NCBI RefSeq assembly: GCF_964253025.1
Contig: NZ_CAXUQC020000001.1
Location: 62,001-126,000, forward strand
Direction of reading: 5' to 3'
Source: Rhizobacter sp964253025
GTDB taxonomy: Bacteria; Pseudomonadota; Gammaproteobacteria; Burkholderiales; Burkholderiaceae_C
Length of the DNA: 64,000 nt
Every line of letters starts with the position of its first letter. Position 1 is the first letter of the stretch. The notes under the pieces were generated by a model. It was not told the origin of the DNA. It searched no databases and was given only the letters and a program-made list of their open reading frames with translations. The position numbers and the translations under genes were made by a program. Shown here one piece after another: positions 43,258 through 51,665 of the stretch.

Positions 43258-43665
43258 GTGGTGGGTCTCTCTCTTGTTCGTGGGCGCCGTGGCGCGAGCC
43301 TTCCCCATGAGGCCTGAGAGGATTTCATCCGCTTGTGGCGGCGTCATCTGTGGCAGGTTGTTACCTGCTGTAGAGCGTGCGCGTGCGATCGCACATCGGC
43401 GGACCAAAACGGTCGGTCGTTGAATCGATTCGCTCCCGGCTGCGCCTGGGCGTTTCGTGCGCTTTGCCGGGCTTCGACAGGTTGCGACGCGTTTCGTCAG
43501 ACGCGTCTGCTTACGACGAGTGGTGGACAACCAACGCGTCGCAAAGGCTTGTCACCAGTTCGGGACCCCCGCGCTCGGCCACCGGGCACTTCACTTGTAA
43601 GCTGCGCGGCTGTCGGCCCCCTCGCAGGCGGCCGCCCTCATTTCGATACCACTGGAGAACAAGCC
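43258..43665. other. 408-bp intergenic region with nested palindromes
   Basis: No gene is supportable. It separates divergent transcripts (DUF1800 to the left, an outer-membrane barrel to the right). It holds the 12-bp palindrome GTGCGATCGCAC (43383-43394), the inverted repeat TTGCGACGCGTT (43482-43493) / AACGCGTCGCAA (43533-43544), and between those arms the palindrome CAGACGCGTCTG (43498-43509). Confidence 0.6.
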
Positions 43666-44187
43666 ATGCAACGTACTTTCGCCACCCGCACCGCCATCCG
43701 CGCCGCTTGCGCCGCTGCCGTCCTGTGCGCCGCGATGACCGGCGCCCAGGCGCAGGTCAACTCGACCGCCCACTATCTCGGCGCTGCCGTCGCCGACACC
43801 GACTTCGGCACCGGCCTGCGCGTGTTCGGCGGCGGCTCGCTGACCAACATCTTCGGCTGGGAAGGCCAGTTCGCCCACTACGGCACCGAGAGCTACCAGG
43901 CAGGCGCCTTCACCTACGACCGCTCCGCCTGGACCCTGGGCGCGAACGCCCTGGCGTCGTTCCCCGTGGCCACCAACCTGTCGGTGTTCGCCAAGGCCGG
44001 CGTTCACTACGTCCGTGGCACGAACGAAGGCCCCTTCGGCTCGTCGAAGGCAAGCGATGTCGAGCTGGGCGTCGGTGTCGGCCTGAAGTGGCAGTTCTCG
44101 CCGGCGGCCGCCCTGCGCGCCGACTTCGAGAACATCGGTGGCTCCAAGGGCGACATGATCTCCGTCGGCCTGCAGTTCCCCCTGTGA
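43666..44187 (+). CDS. Small outer-membrane beta-barrel protein
   Basis: 173 residues. The signal peptide MQRTFATRTAIRAACAAAVLC... is cleaved after AQA. The mature part alternates hydrophobic and polar residues in strands (YLGAAVADTDF, WTLGANALASFP, LSVFAKAGVHYVRG, DVELGVGVGLKWQF, MISVGLQFPL), as in the OmpA-type barrel domain of eight strands. GGAGAAC precedes the ATG. No periplasmic domain is present. Role unknown, possibly a small porin or adhesin. Confidence 0.82.
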   Translation: MQRTFATRTAIRAACAAAVLCAAMTGAQAQVNSTAHYLGAAVADTDFGTGLRVFGGGSLTNIFGWEGQFAHYGTESYQAGAFTYDRSAWTLGANALASFPVATNLSVFAKAGVHYVRGTNEGPFGSSKASDVELGVGVGLKWQFSPAAALRADFENIGGSKGDMISVGLQFPL

Positions 44188-44214
44188 TGTGACACCCAGG
44201 GGCGAGCCGGCCCA

Positions 44215-45741
44215 TCAGGGCTGGAAGAGCCCCTGGTGCTGCTCACGCAGCAGGTTCTTCTGCACCTTCCCCATCGCGTTGCGGGGCAGGTCGGGAACGA
44301 CGAGCACCCGCTTGGGCACCTTGAAGTTCGCGAGCTGGCCTTTCACGGCCAGCGTCAGCACCTCCGCGTCGAGCGCAACGCCGGCGCGCGGCACCACCAC
44401 GGCCACGACCGCCTCGCCGAAGTCCGGATGCGGCACGCCGATCACGGCGCTCTCCTGAACGCCCGGCATCGCATCGATGACGGACTCCACCTCCGCGGGG
44501 TAGACGTTGAAGCCGCCGCTGATGACGAGATCCTTGGCGCGGCCCACGATGTGCAAGTACCCTTCTGCGTCGAGGTGGCCGACGTCACCGGTGCGGAACC
44601 AGCCGTCGGCGGTGAATTCCTCCCGCGTCTTCTCGGGCAGGCGCCAGTAGCCGGCGAACACGTTCGGCCCTCGCACCTCGATGCCGCCGTTGCCGCTGTC
44701 GGCGTCCGGGCTCGCGACCCGCACCTCCACGCCGGGCAAGGGCCGGCCGACCGTGCCTGCCTTGCGTTTGCCATCCGCCGCGTCGTACGGGTTCGACGTG
44801 ATCATGACGGTCTCGCTCATGCCATAGCGCTCGAGGATGGTATGGCCGGTGCGCTGCTGCCAGGCGGTGAAGGTGTCGCTGAGCAGTGGGGCTGACCCGG
44901 AGACGAAGAGCCGCATGCTCCGGCACAGCTCGGCCGACAGACCGGGCTCGCCGAGCATGCGCACGTACATGGTCGGCACGCCCATGAAGACGGTGGCGTC
45001 CGGCAGACGGGCGATGACGGCCGGCGCTTCGAAGCGGTCGAACCAGATCATGCGGCTGCCGTTGAGCAGCGCGCCGTGGCAGGCAACGAACAGGCCGTGG
45101 ATGTGGAAGATCGGCAGGGCGTGCACCAGCACGTCGCCGGGTTGCCAGTTCCAGTAGGCCTTGAGGGTGCGGGCGTTGCTCAGCATGTTGCCGTGGGTGA
45201 GCATGGCGCCCTTGCTGCGCCCGGTGGTGCCGCTGGTGTACAGGATGACGGCCAGGTCGGATGCCTCCCGCCGCGCGGGCTCGTGCGTGTCGGGGTGGAA
45301 GGTGGCGCGTTCGAGCAGGCTGCCGCGGCGATCGGTACCGAGGGTGAACACATGGGTGCAGCCACCGGTGAAGGCCAGCTTGCTCAGCCAACCGAAGTTC
45401 GCCGGGCTGCACACCACCACGGCCGGCTCCGCATCGGACAGGAAGTGCCGCATCTCGCCGGCCTGGTAGGCCGGATTCAGGGGCAGGTAGACGAAACCGG
45501 CGCGCAGCACGGCCAGGTAGAGCATCAGCGCCTCGACCGATTTGTCGACGTGGGCGGCGATCCGGCTCCCGGCCGGCAGGTCGAGCGAGTCCAGCAGGTT
45601 GGCAATGCGGGCGGTGGCCGCATCCAGGTCGCTCCAGCGGTAGTGAAGCGGTGTCTCGCCGGTGGTCTCGATGGCGGTGCTGTCGCGCTGGGCGGGGAAG
45701 GCGTCGCGCAGGGCGACGAAGAGGTTGGCATTCAGGCTCAT
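44215..45741 (-). CDS. Malonyl-CoA synthetase-like acyl-CoA ligase
   Basis: 508 residues from MSLNANLFVALRDAFP. Motifs of the ANL superfamily: YTSGTTGRSKGAM (P-loop), YGMSETVM, WFRTGDVG, and a C-terminal Lys in GKVQKN. The overall sequence, with ALPIFHIHGLFVACHGALLNG and GRAKDLVISGGFNVYPAEVE, best resembles MatB-type malonyl-CoA synthetases. It would activate malonate, or a close analogue, with CoA and ATP. It stands alone, so the assignment to malonate is moderate. Confidence 0.82.
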   Translation of the reverse strand: MSLNANLFVALRDAFPAQRDSTAIETTGETPLHYRWSDLDAATARIANLLDSLDLPAGSRIAAHVDKSVEALMLYLAVLRAGFVYLPLNPAYQAGEMRHFLSDAEPAVVVCSPANFGWLSKLAFTGGCTHVFTLGTDRRGSLLERATFHPDTHEPARREASDLAVILYTSGTTGRSKGAMLTHGNMLSNARTLKAYWNWQPGDVLVHALPIFHIHGLFVACHGALLNGSRMIWFDRFEAPAVIARLPDATVFMGVPTMYVRMLGEPGLSAELCRSMRLFVSGSAPLLSDTFTAWQQRTGHTILERYGMSETVMITSNPYDAADGKRKAGTVGRPLPGVEVRVASPDADSGNGGIEVRGPNVFAGYWRLPEKTREEFTADGWFRTGDVGHLDAEGYLHIVGRAKDLVISGGFNVYPAEVESVIDAMPGVQESAVIGVPHPDFGEAVVAVVVPRAGVALDAEVLTLAVKGQLANFKVPKRVLVVPDLPRNAMGKVQKNLLREQHQGLFQP

Positions 45742-45899
45742 GACCGCCATTTTGCATACGCCAGCCGCTCTGCCCTGTCGAACGGCGCGAGGGATGACCC
45801 TGCTGTTCACTCTGGTGGCATGACGCTCCACATGGACGGGCCCTATGCTCGGGGTCAACCGTCGGCGCCCGGCGTCGCGAAGGTCATGGAGCCGTCAGC

Positions 45900-46358
45900 A
45901 TGCACGACAACCAGGATGGTCTGCCCGACCTGAGAGGCAAGGTGCTCTACATCGAGGATCAGGAGATCAACCAGGTGCTGATGGAGGCGCAGTTGGCCGA
46001 CCAACCTGGCATCGTTCTCATCAAGGCCATCACCGGCGCCGAGGGCGTGCGGCTGGTCCGCTCCGAGAAACCCGACCTCGTGCTGCTCGACATGCACCTG
46101 CCCGATTTCGGCGGGCTGGAGGTCGTGCGCGAACTCATGATCGAAATCTCCAACGGCCTCAAGGTCGCGCTGCTCACGGCGGACACCCTTTCGATGGACA
46201 TCATCAAGGCCATGAGCCTCGGCGCCTATGAGTACTGGATCAAGCCCGTCGACCGCGCGCATCTGCTGGCCGGCCTGCGGCGCGCCCTGACGGCACCTGA
46301 GCCGCGGGGGGACGCTTCGGCACGTGATCTGGGCCGCAGGGGATCCGGGCCTGCCTGA
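45900..46358 (+). CDS. Single-domain response regulator
   Basis: 152 residues. CheY-like receiver with acidic pair E19/D20, phospho-acceptor D64 (LVLLDMHLPD), Thr in LLTADT and Lys in WIKPVD. About 25 disordered residues follow. With no output domain it must work by protein contact, like CheY or SpoF0-type carriers. No kinase gene is adjacent. Confidence 0.85.
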   Translation: MHDNQDGLPDLRGKVLYIEDQEINQVLMEAQLADQPGIVLIKAITGAEGVRLVRSEKPDLVLLDMHLPDFGGLEVVRELMIEISNGLKVALLTADTLSMDIIKAMSLGAYEYWIKPVDRAHLLAGLRRALTAPEPRGDASARDLGRRGSGPA

Positions 46359-46385
46359 GCCCTGTCGCGCCGCGGCTGCGCCTCG

Positions 46386-46410
46386 AGCCCCCTGGTCCCG
46401 GGGGCTTTGT
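46386..46410 (+). terminator. Likely terminator of the response regulator
   Basis: 7-bp stem AGCCCCC / GGGGGCT, loop TGGTCCC, followed by a short TTTGT. Confidence 0.6.
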
Positions 46411-46471
46411 CTGGTCAGTCCATCCGTTGCCGCCTAAAGTCCCGGATTCAAGCCGTTCAATCGCTGTTCCC

Positions 46472-47497
46472 ATGCCGCCTCGCCTCTCGCCCCCAGCGCT
46501 GTCCCGGTTCGGGTGCGCGTTGCTTGCCCTGGCCTTGTCGTCTGCCGTCGCGGCCACGCCGACGGCTGCGTCGGTGGCGCCCGAGGGGAGCCCCGGTATC
46601 CAGACGGGCGAGCCTGCCGACGTCGACGATGCGGCGGCCCCGGTGCCCATCGTCCGCCCGCCGGCCGAGAACTTCCTGGCCACCCTGATCCGCGATGAGG
46701 CCGCGGCCTACGAGAACGGGGAAGGCGTGCCACGCGACGGTGCGCGCGCGGCGGCGCTCTACTGCAAGGCGGCCCGCATGGGCGATGCGGAGTCGCAGTA
46801 CAACCTCGGCTGGATGTACAGCCACGGGCGCGGCGTGCCGCGCAACGATGCCACGGCGGCCTTCTTCTTCCACGCGGCGGCCGAGCAGGGATTGCCGCAG
46901 GCCATCCGCATGTTGGCCACGGTGGGCGGCCCGAGCGCCGACCTGCCCGAGTGCATGCGGCCGACCCCCGCCGCCACGCCTCCGGTGGCCCGCCGCCGGC
47001 CCGGCGTTCCACCGGCCCCGTCGACGTTCACACCGCCAGCACATGCGCCGGCCCACATCGTGCAGCTGGCCCGTGACACCGCGAGCCGCATGCAGGTCCA
47101 GCCCGAGCTGGTGCTGGCCATCATCGAAGCGGAGTCGAATTTCAATGTGGCGGCGCTGTCGCCCAAGAATGCCCAGGGGCTGATGCAGCTCATTCCCGAG
47201 ACGGCCGCACGCTTCAACGTCCGGCGGCCCTACAACGCCGCCGACAACATCCGGGGCGGCGTGTCCTACCTGCGGTGGTTGCTGGCCTATTTCGAAGGCG
47301 ACGTGGCGCTGGTCGCCGCTGCCTACAACGCGGGCGAGGGCGCGGTGAACCGCTACCGTGGCATTCCGCCATATGCGGAAACGCTCGCCTACGTGGCGCG
47401 CATCCTGCGGCGCGTCGGGGCGACGGAGGTGCCGTTCGATGGCGCCGTCACCGGCGCTTCCCCGCAGATGGCCCTGATCCGCAGCCAGCGGCGCTGA
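46472..47497 (+). CDS. Lytic murein transglycosylase with Sel1-type repeats
   Basis: 341 residues from MPPRLSPPALSRFG. The signal segment ends near AVAATP. Two Sel1-like repeats (about 65-145: ENGEGVPRDGARAAALYCKAARMGD, in part, and YNLGWMYSHGRGVPRNDATAAFFF) precede a Pro-rich linker and a C-terminal SLT domain (about 200-310). The SLT domain has the catalytic Glu in AIIEAESNFN, then AQGLMQLIPETAARF and AAYNAGEGAVNRY. It cleaves peptidoglycan glycan strands in the periplasm. The start at 46427 is possible but would lengthen the signal peptide. Confidence 0.9.
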   Translation: MPPRLSPPALSRFGCALLALALSSAVAATPTAASVAPEGSPGIQTGEPADVDDAAAPVPIVRPPAENFLATLIRDEAAAYENGEGVPRDGARAAALYCKAARMGDAESQYNLGWMYSHGRGVPRNDATAAFFFHAAAEQGLPQAIRMLATVGGPSADLPECMRPTPAATPPVARRRPGVPPAPSTFTPPAHAPAHIVQLARDTASRMQVQPELVLAIIEAESNFNVAALSPKNAQGLMQLIPETAARFNVRRPYNAADNIRGGVSYLRWLLAYFEGDVALVAAAYNAGEGAVNRYRGIPPYAETLAYVARILRRVGATEVPFDGAVTGASPQMALIRSQRR

Positions 47498-47665
47498 ACG
47501 GCAGGCGCCGGGCCGGTCAGGCGCGTCGACACCGCGCGCAATCACAGGGTCTTTCGCCTGTCACCCTGACAAACCTTACAGCTTGTTCGGGGCGATTGGC
47601 CGATCGACACTGGCAGCAGCTCAGGGAGAAAGGGCGCCGTGACGAGAGCAATCCGCACGGCCGCG

Positions 47666-47698
47666 ATCGCCGCAACGGGTCAGCCCCGTTGCGGCGAT
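47666..47698. terminator. Perfect 14-bp hairpin between convergent genes
   Basis: ATCGCCGCAACGGG / CCCGTTGCGGCGAT with loop TCAGC, between the lytic transglycosylase and the small lipoprotein. It has no T-run on either side, so it may be a two-way terminator or an mRNA-stabilising structure. Confidence 0.55.
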
Positions 47699-47748
47699 AC
47701 GTGTTTCCATGTCGCCCGGCGCCAGGCCGGGCCGGCCTCGACGGCCGA

Positions 47749-47985
47749 TCACTTGTCCTTTGCCGGCGTCACGTCGATGTCCGGGACCGTGATGGTCTTT
47801 TCCTTGGTCTCGACCTTCACGTCCGGCGGCGTCACTTCGTACTTCGGCATCGTGACGTTGCCTTCCTGGGTCTTCTCGTACTTGGGCGCCGTGACGTCAC
47901 CCTCCTGCGTCTTGTTCACATCGCAGCCGGCCAGGCCCAGGCAGCCTGCAGTCAGGGCGGAAATCATCAGGATGGACTTGTTCAT
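47749..47985 (-). CDS. Small lipoprotein with internal repeats
   Basis: 78 residues. The lipobox LGLAGC makes Cys21 the lipidated N-terminus. The mature part begins with two near-copies of KTQEG(D/N)VT(A/M)PKYE and ends in a charged (V/T)-rich tail. GAGGAG precedes the ATG by a good distance. No family is recognised. Its short, repeated, charged nature suggests a structural or stress-related envelope protein. Confidence 0.72.
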   Translation of the reverse strand: MNKSILMISALTAGCLGLAGCDVNKTQEGDVTAPKYEKTQEGNVTMPKYEVTPPDVKVETKEKTITVPDIDVTPAKDK

Positions 47986-48184
47986 GTCAGCTCCTCGGTA
48001 GTTTGTTGTCGACGGGCAGCGAACTGCCGTGAGATGCATTCTTCCGAGAGACGCAGGCCTTGCCTGTCGGACATCGCCCGCTTCGGGCGTAAGGCCGTGC
48101 ACCCGCGTGACGCCAGTCTTCAGGGGGCGGCGACCGCCGGGGTGGCGCTTGCAGGCCGCGTCGCCCGCGCCATTGCCGCCACGG

Positions 48185-48955
48185 TCACGTGCCTTCGGCC
48201 AGGCCGGGCGGGCCTTCCATGCGCCGGGCCCAGGCCTCGGCCTCGCCGGAGGCCAGGCGCCGGGTGAACAGCGTCTGCCAGGATGGCGGCAAGGGCAGGC
48301 AGAGCGCCTCGCGCAGCAGTAGCGGGTCGGTGGTGCGCGACGCAATGAGCGCCAGCAATCGGGCGAGCGGCCAGCCGGGCCAGGGACGTTCGATGCGCCG
48401 GATCGCATCGCCGGCGCGCACCGCGCCCGGTGTGGACACGCGCAGGTACCAGCCGGTGCGGCCGCCGGCTTGAACCCGGGCGGCCATGTCAGCTTGATCG
48501 AACCGGTCGTTGAGCTTCCAGCAGGGTTGCCGGCCCTGGCTCACCTCGAAGACAGCCTCCTCCCCGATCGCCCAGCGGTCACCGATGCAGACCGTGGCTT
48601 CGTCCAGCGGCGGATGACCTTCGACGCTGAAGTTCTCGCCGAAGGCACCCGGGCGTTGCAGGCGCGACTCGGCCGTCCGGTTGCCGGCCAGCGCGTGCCG
48701 CCAGGCGCTGTAGTGCGTCCACGGGTAGACGTGGATCGCCTTGTCCGGCCCGCCGTGAACCCGCAGGTCGCCCTGCTCGTCGCCATGCAGGCCGGATGCC
48801 GTGGCGGCGACGGCGCCGGCCTGCGGGTGCTTGTCGATGCCGCTTCGGCTTCCCGGGCGGGTGTACGCCCGGGCGGGGCCCGTCAACACGCTGCGGAGCT
48901 GACCGATGATGATGGGGCCGGGGCCCACGGCGGGGCGGAACTCAGGCGCCTGCAT
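48185..48955 (-). CDS. MOSC-domain protein (YiiM-like)
   Basis: 256 residues. GLHGDEQGDLRVHGGPDKAIHVYP near residue 55 and FSVEGHPPLDEATVCIGDRWAIG are MOSC hallmarks, with the conserved Cys in GRQPCWKLN. A C-terminal helical extension (about 195-256) is present, as in YiiM. The family uses molybdenum cofactor to reduce N-hydroxylated or related substrates. Its start overlaps the 3' end of panE by 14 bases. Confidence 0.87.
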   Translation of the reverse strand: MQAPEFRPAVGPGPIIIGQLRSVLTGPARAYTRPGSRSGIDKHPQAGAVAATASGLHGDEQGDLRVHGGPDKAIHVYPWTHYSAWRHALAGNRTAESRLQRPGAFGENFSVEGHPPLDEATVCIGDRWAIGEEAVFEVSQGRQPCWKLNDRFDQADMAARVQAGGRTGWYLRVSTPGAVRAGDAIRRIERPWPGWPLARLLALIASRTTDPLLLREALCLPLPPSWQTLFTRRLASGEAEAWARRMEGPPGLAEGT

Positions 48956-49961
48956 CCGTTGCCTCGATGCGCAGCCGCCCGCGGTGTGCCATCAGCGTGC
49001 GGGACAGCAACTGGGCCAGTGCGTGCACGGCGGTGATGGCAGGGACCGGCAGGCCCGTGATGCGCCCGAGTTCCACGACGCTGCCGACCAGGGCCTCCAG
49101 TTCGAGCACGCGGCCGTGCTCGACGTCCTGCAGCATGGATGTCTTGTGGGCACCCACCGCCTCGGCGCCGGCAATGCGCTGATCGAGCGTCACCTTGAAC
49201 ACCACGCCGAGCTGCTCCGCCACCGCCTGCGCCTCGCGCATCATGGCCGCGGCCAGTTCCCGTGTCGGTCCGAAGCGGCAGATGTCCTCCAGCGTGGCAT
49301 GGGTCAGCGCACTGATCGGATTGAAGCTGAGGTTGCCCCACAGCTTCACCCAGATCTCGCTGCGGATGTCGCGCGAGACCGGCGCCTTGAAGCCGGCGGC
49401 CATCAGGGCGGCGGCCAGACGCTCGACCCGGGGACTGCGGCTGCCATCGGGCTCGCCCAGCGTGAAGCGGTTGCCTTCGATCACCTGCACGACGCCGGGC
49501 GCCAGCAGGGTGGCGGCCGGGTAGACGACGCTGCCGATGATGCGTTCCGGCTCGATGGCGGCGGCGATGCGCCCGCCCGGGTCCACGCTTTCCAGCGGCC
49601 GGCCCTCGTGCGGGCCGGCCAGGCGGTGGAAGTACCACCACGGCAGGCCGTTGGTCATGGTGACCACGGCCGTGTCGGGCCCGAACAAGGTTCTCAGCCC
49701 GGGCAGCACGTCGACCACCTGGTGGGCCTTGAGGGTGAGCAGCACGGCGTCCTGCGGTCCGGCCTCGCCCATGTGTTCGACGGCGCGCACGCCGCTCGCC
49801 ACCGCGGTCTGCCCGTCGGGCGTGATGAGCCGCAGGCCCTGGCTGCGAATGGCCTGCAGGTTCCGGTTGCGTGCGATGAAGGTGACGTCCTCACCCGCCA
49901 GCGCGAGGCGCGCGCCCAGATAGCCGCCGATGGCGCCGGCTCCAACGATGGCGATCTTCAT
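48942..49961 (-). CDS. panE: 2-dehydropantoate 2-reductase-like protein
   Basis: 339 residues from MKIAIVGAGAIGGYLGARLA, the NADP-binding motif. VLLTLKAHQV, MTNGLPWW and KLWGNLSFNPISALTHATLEDI are ketopantoate-reductase family motifs; the Lys in WVKLWGN is the catalytic one. It would reduce ketopantoate to pantoate for coenzyme A synthesis, though family members outside pan operons can act on other 2-oxo acids. Same strand as the oxalate-ligase-like gene ten bases upstream. Confidence 0.85.
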   Translation of the reverse strand: MKIAIVGAGAIGGYLGARLALAGEDVTFIARNRNLQAIRSQGLRLITPDGQTAVASGVRAVEHMGEAGPQDAVLLTLKAHQVVDVLPGLRTLFGPDTAVVTMTNGLPWWYFHRLAGPHEGRPLESVDPGGRIAAAIEPERIIGSVVYPAATLLAPGVVQVIEGNRFTLGEPDGSRSPRVERLAAALMAAGFKAPVSRDIRSEIWVKLWGNLSFNPISALTHATLEDICRFGPTRELAAAMMREAQAVAEQLGVVFKVTLDQRIAGAEAVGAHKTSMLQDVEHGRVLELEALVGSVVELGRITGLPVPAITAVHALAQLLSRTLMAHRGRLRIEATDAGA

Positions 49962-49971
49962 GCGCCCGCCT

Positions 49972-51501
49972 TCAGGATGCCAGCCCGAGTCGAGCGGCCA
50001 GTCCGATGCGCTGCAGCTTGCCCGTCGCCCCTTTCGGGATCTCGTCCATGAAGAGGATCTTGCGGGGCACCTTGAAATCGGCCGCGTGCTGGGAGACGAA
50101 GCCCTGCAATTCATGCTCCGTCGCGGCGTGGCCGTCGCGCAGCACCACCACGGCGGCCACCTCTTCACCCAGCTTGGGATGGGGCATGCCGAAGCACACG
50201 ACCTGCGCCACGGCCGGATGGTCCATCAGGATCTCGTCCACCTCGCGGGGGCTGATCTTCTCGCCGCCGCGATTGATGATTTCCTTCAGGCGCCCGGTGA
50301 TGCGCAGGTAGCCCTCGTCGTCCGCCACGCCCTCGTCCCCGGTGCGGAACCAGCCGCCCTGGAAGGCCTCGGCGTTGGCGGCCGCGTTGCTTTCGTAGCC
50401 GGCGGTCACATTCGGGCCGCGAATGACGATCTCGCCCACCTCGCCCGGGCCCAGCAGCCGACCGTCCGCGCCCATGATGGCCATCTCCGGACCGGCCGCC
50501 ATGCCTACCGTGCCCGGCTTGCGCACCGCCGGTGGCAGCGGGTTGGACGCCATCTGGTGCGCGGCCTCCGTCATGCCGTAGGCCTCGATGAGCGGCGCGC
50601 CGAAGGTGGCCTCCAGGTCGCGGATCACCTGCGGCGGCATGGAGGAGGAGGACGACCGCAGGAAGCGAAGCGGGTGCCGCGCGATGACGTCGGCGTGCGT
50701 CCGTGCCCGTGCCAGGATGGCCTGGTGCATGGTGGGCACGGCGGTGTACCAGGTGGGGCGCGCCTCCTCCATCCAGCCGAAGAAGCGCAGCGCATGGAAG
50801 CCCGGCGTGCAGAAGACCTGCGAGCCCGCGGACACGGGCGCCAGCACCCCGGCCACCAGGCCGTGGATGTGGAACAGCGGCATGATGTTGAGTCCGATGT
50901 CGCTTGGCGTGAACCGCAGGGTGGTGCGGATGTGCGCGGCCGAAGCGGCGAGGTTGGCCACCGACAGCGGCACGATCTTCGGTCGTGAGGTGGTGCCCGA
51001 GGTGTGCAGCACCATGGCGGTGTCGTCGGCTTCGGCCGGCCCCGCACGCGCCGGCGCCTCGAACCGGCGGTCGGCTTCGCGCGGTTCCAGGGTGAATTGC
51101 CCGGCGGGCGCATCGGGGGCCACCACCAGATCGGCGATGGGGATGGCCAGACGCCGGGCGACGTCCACCGCCGCCGACTTGCTCCCCTGCGCCACGATCA
51201 GCAGCCGGGCGCGCAAGTCGGTCAGGTAGAACTCGAACTCCTCGGCCCGGTAGGCCGGGTTGAGTGGTGCGCTCGCGGCCGTCGAGGCGACGGCCAGGAA
51301 GCTGGCCGCCATTTCCGGGCCGTTGTCGAGCACGATGGCCACGCGGTCGCCGCGCCCGACCCCGAGGCGCGCGAGGCCGGCCCGCGTGTCGGTCACGAGC
51401 GCCCGCAACTGGCCGTGCGTCAAGGGCCGGCGCCCGGGGGCGGACAGTGCCACGGCGTCGTCGCGCCCGGCGGACAGGAGGTCGTCGAAGGTCGATGTCA
51501 T
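49972..51501 (-). CDS. Acyl-CoA synthetase, oxalate-CoA ligase-like
   Basis: 509 residues from MTSTFDDLLSAG. ANL motifs: VLHTSGTTSRPKIVPLS (P-loop with Arg-Pro in place of Gly-x), YGMTEAAHQM, WFRTGDEG, GRLKEIINRGGEKISP and a terminal Lys in GATGKLQR. The P-loop form and the AYGMTEAAHQMASNPLPP stretch resemble oxalate-CoA ligases. The substrate is probably a short acid. panE and MOSC follow on the same strand. Confidence 0.83.
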   Translation of the reverse strand: MTSTFDDLLSAGRDDAVALSAPGRRPLTHGQLRALVTDTRAGLARLGVGRGDRVAIVLDNGPEMAASFLAVASTAASAPLNPAYRAEEFEFYLTDLRARLLIVAQGSKSAAVDVARRLAIPIADLVVAPDAPAGQFTLEPREADRRFEAPARAGPAEADDTAMVLHTSGTTSRPKIVPLSVANLAASAAHIRTTLRFTPSDIGLNIMPLFHIHGLVAGVLAPVSAGSQVFCTPGFHALRFFGWMEEARPTWYTAVPTMHQAILARARTHADVIARHPLRFLRSSSSSMPPQVIRDLEATFGAPLIEAYGMTEAAHQMASNPLPPAVRKPGTVGMAAGPEMAIMGADGRLLGPGEVGEIVIRGPNVTAGYESNAAANAEAFQGGWFRTGDEGVADDEGYLRITGRLKEIINRGGEKISPREVDEILMDHPAVAQVVCFGMPHPKLGEEVAAVVVLRDGHAATEHELQGFVSQHAADFKVPRKILFMDEIPKGATGKLQRIGLAARLGLAS

Positions 51502-51665
51502 GGCGTTCCTGAGCGATCGGCAGCGAGAGATTATCCCGTCGCGGCGCCGGGCCGCCACCGACGTGGGTACCGGCGGCCCGGACGGCGCCGCAATGTCCCG
51601 CCGAGCCGAACGACAGGGGGCCGGCTCCTAGAATGTCCGCCTCCCTCCGACCCTGGTCCTCCTGC

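Noticed and set aside
39706..43317. A 1,203-codon open frame on the plus strand
   Set aside because: It is antisense to the cytochrome, DUF1501 and DUF1800 genes, which have clear motifs and signals. High GC content leaves long open frames opposite real genes, and this one is rich in His, Gly and Arg with no domain.
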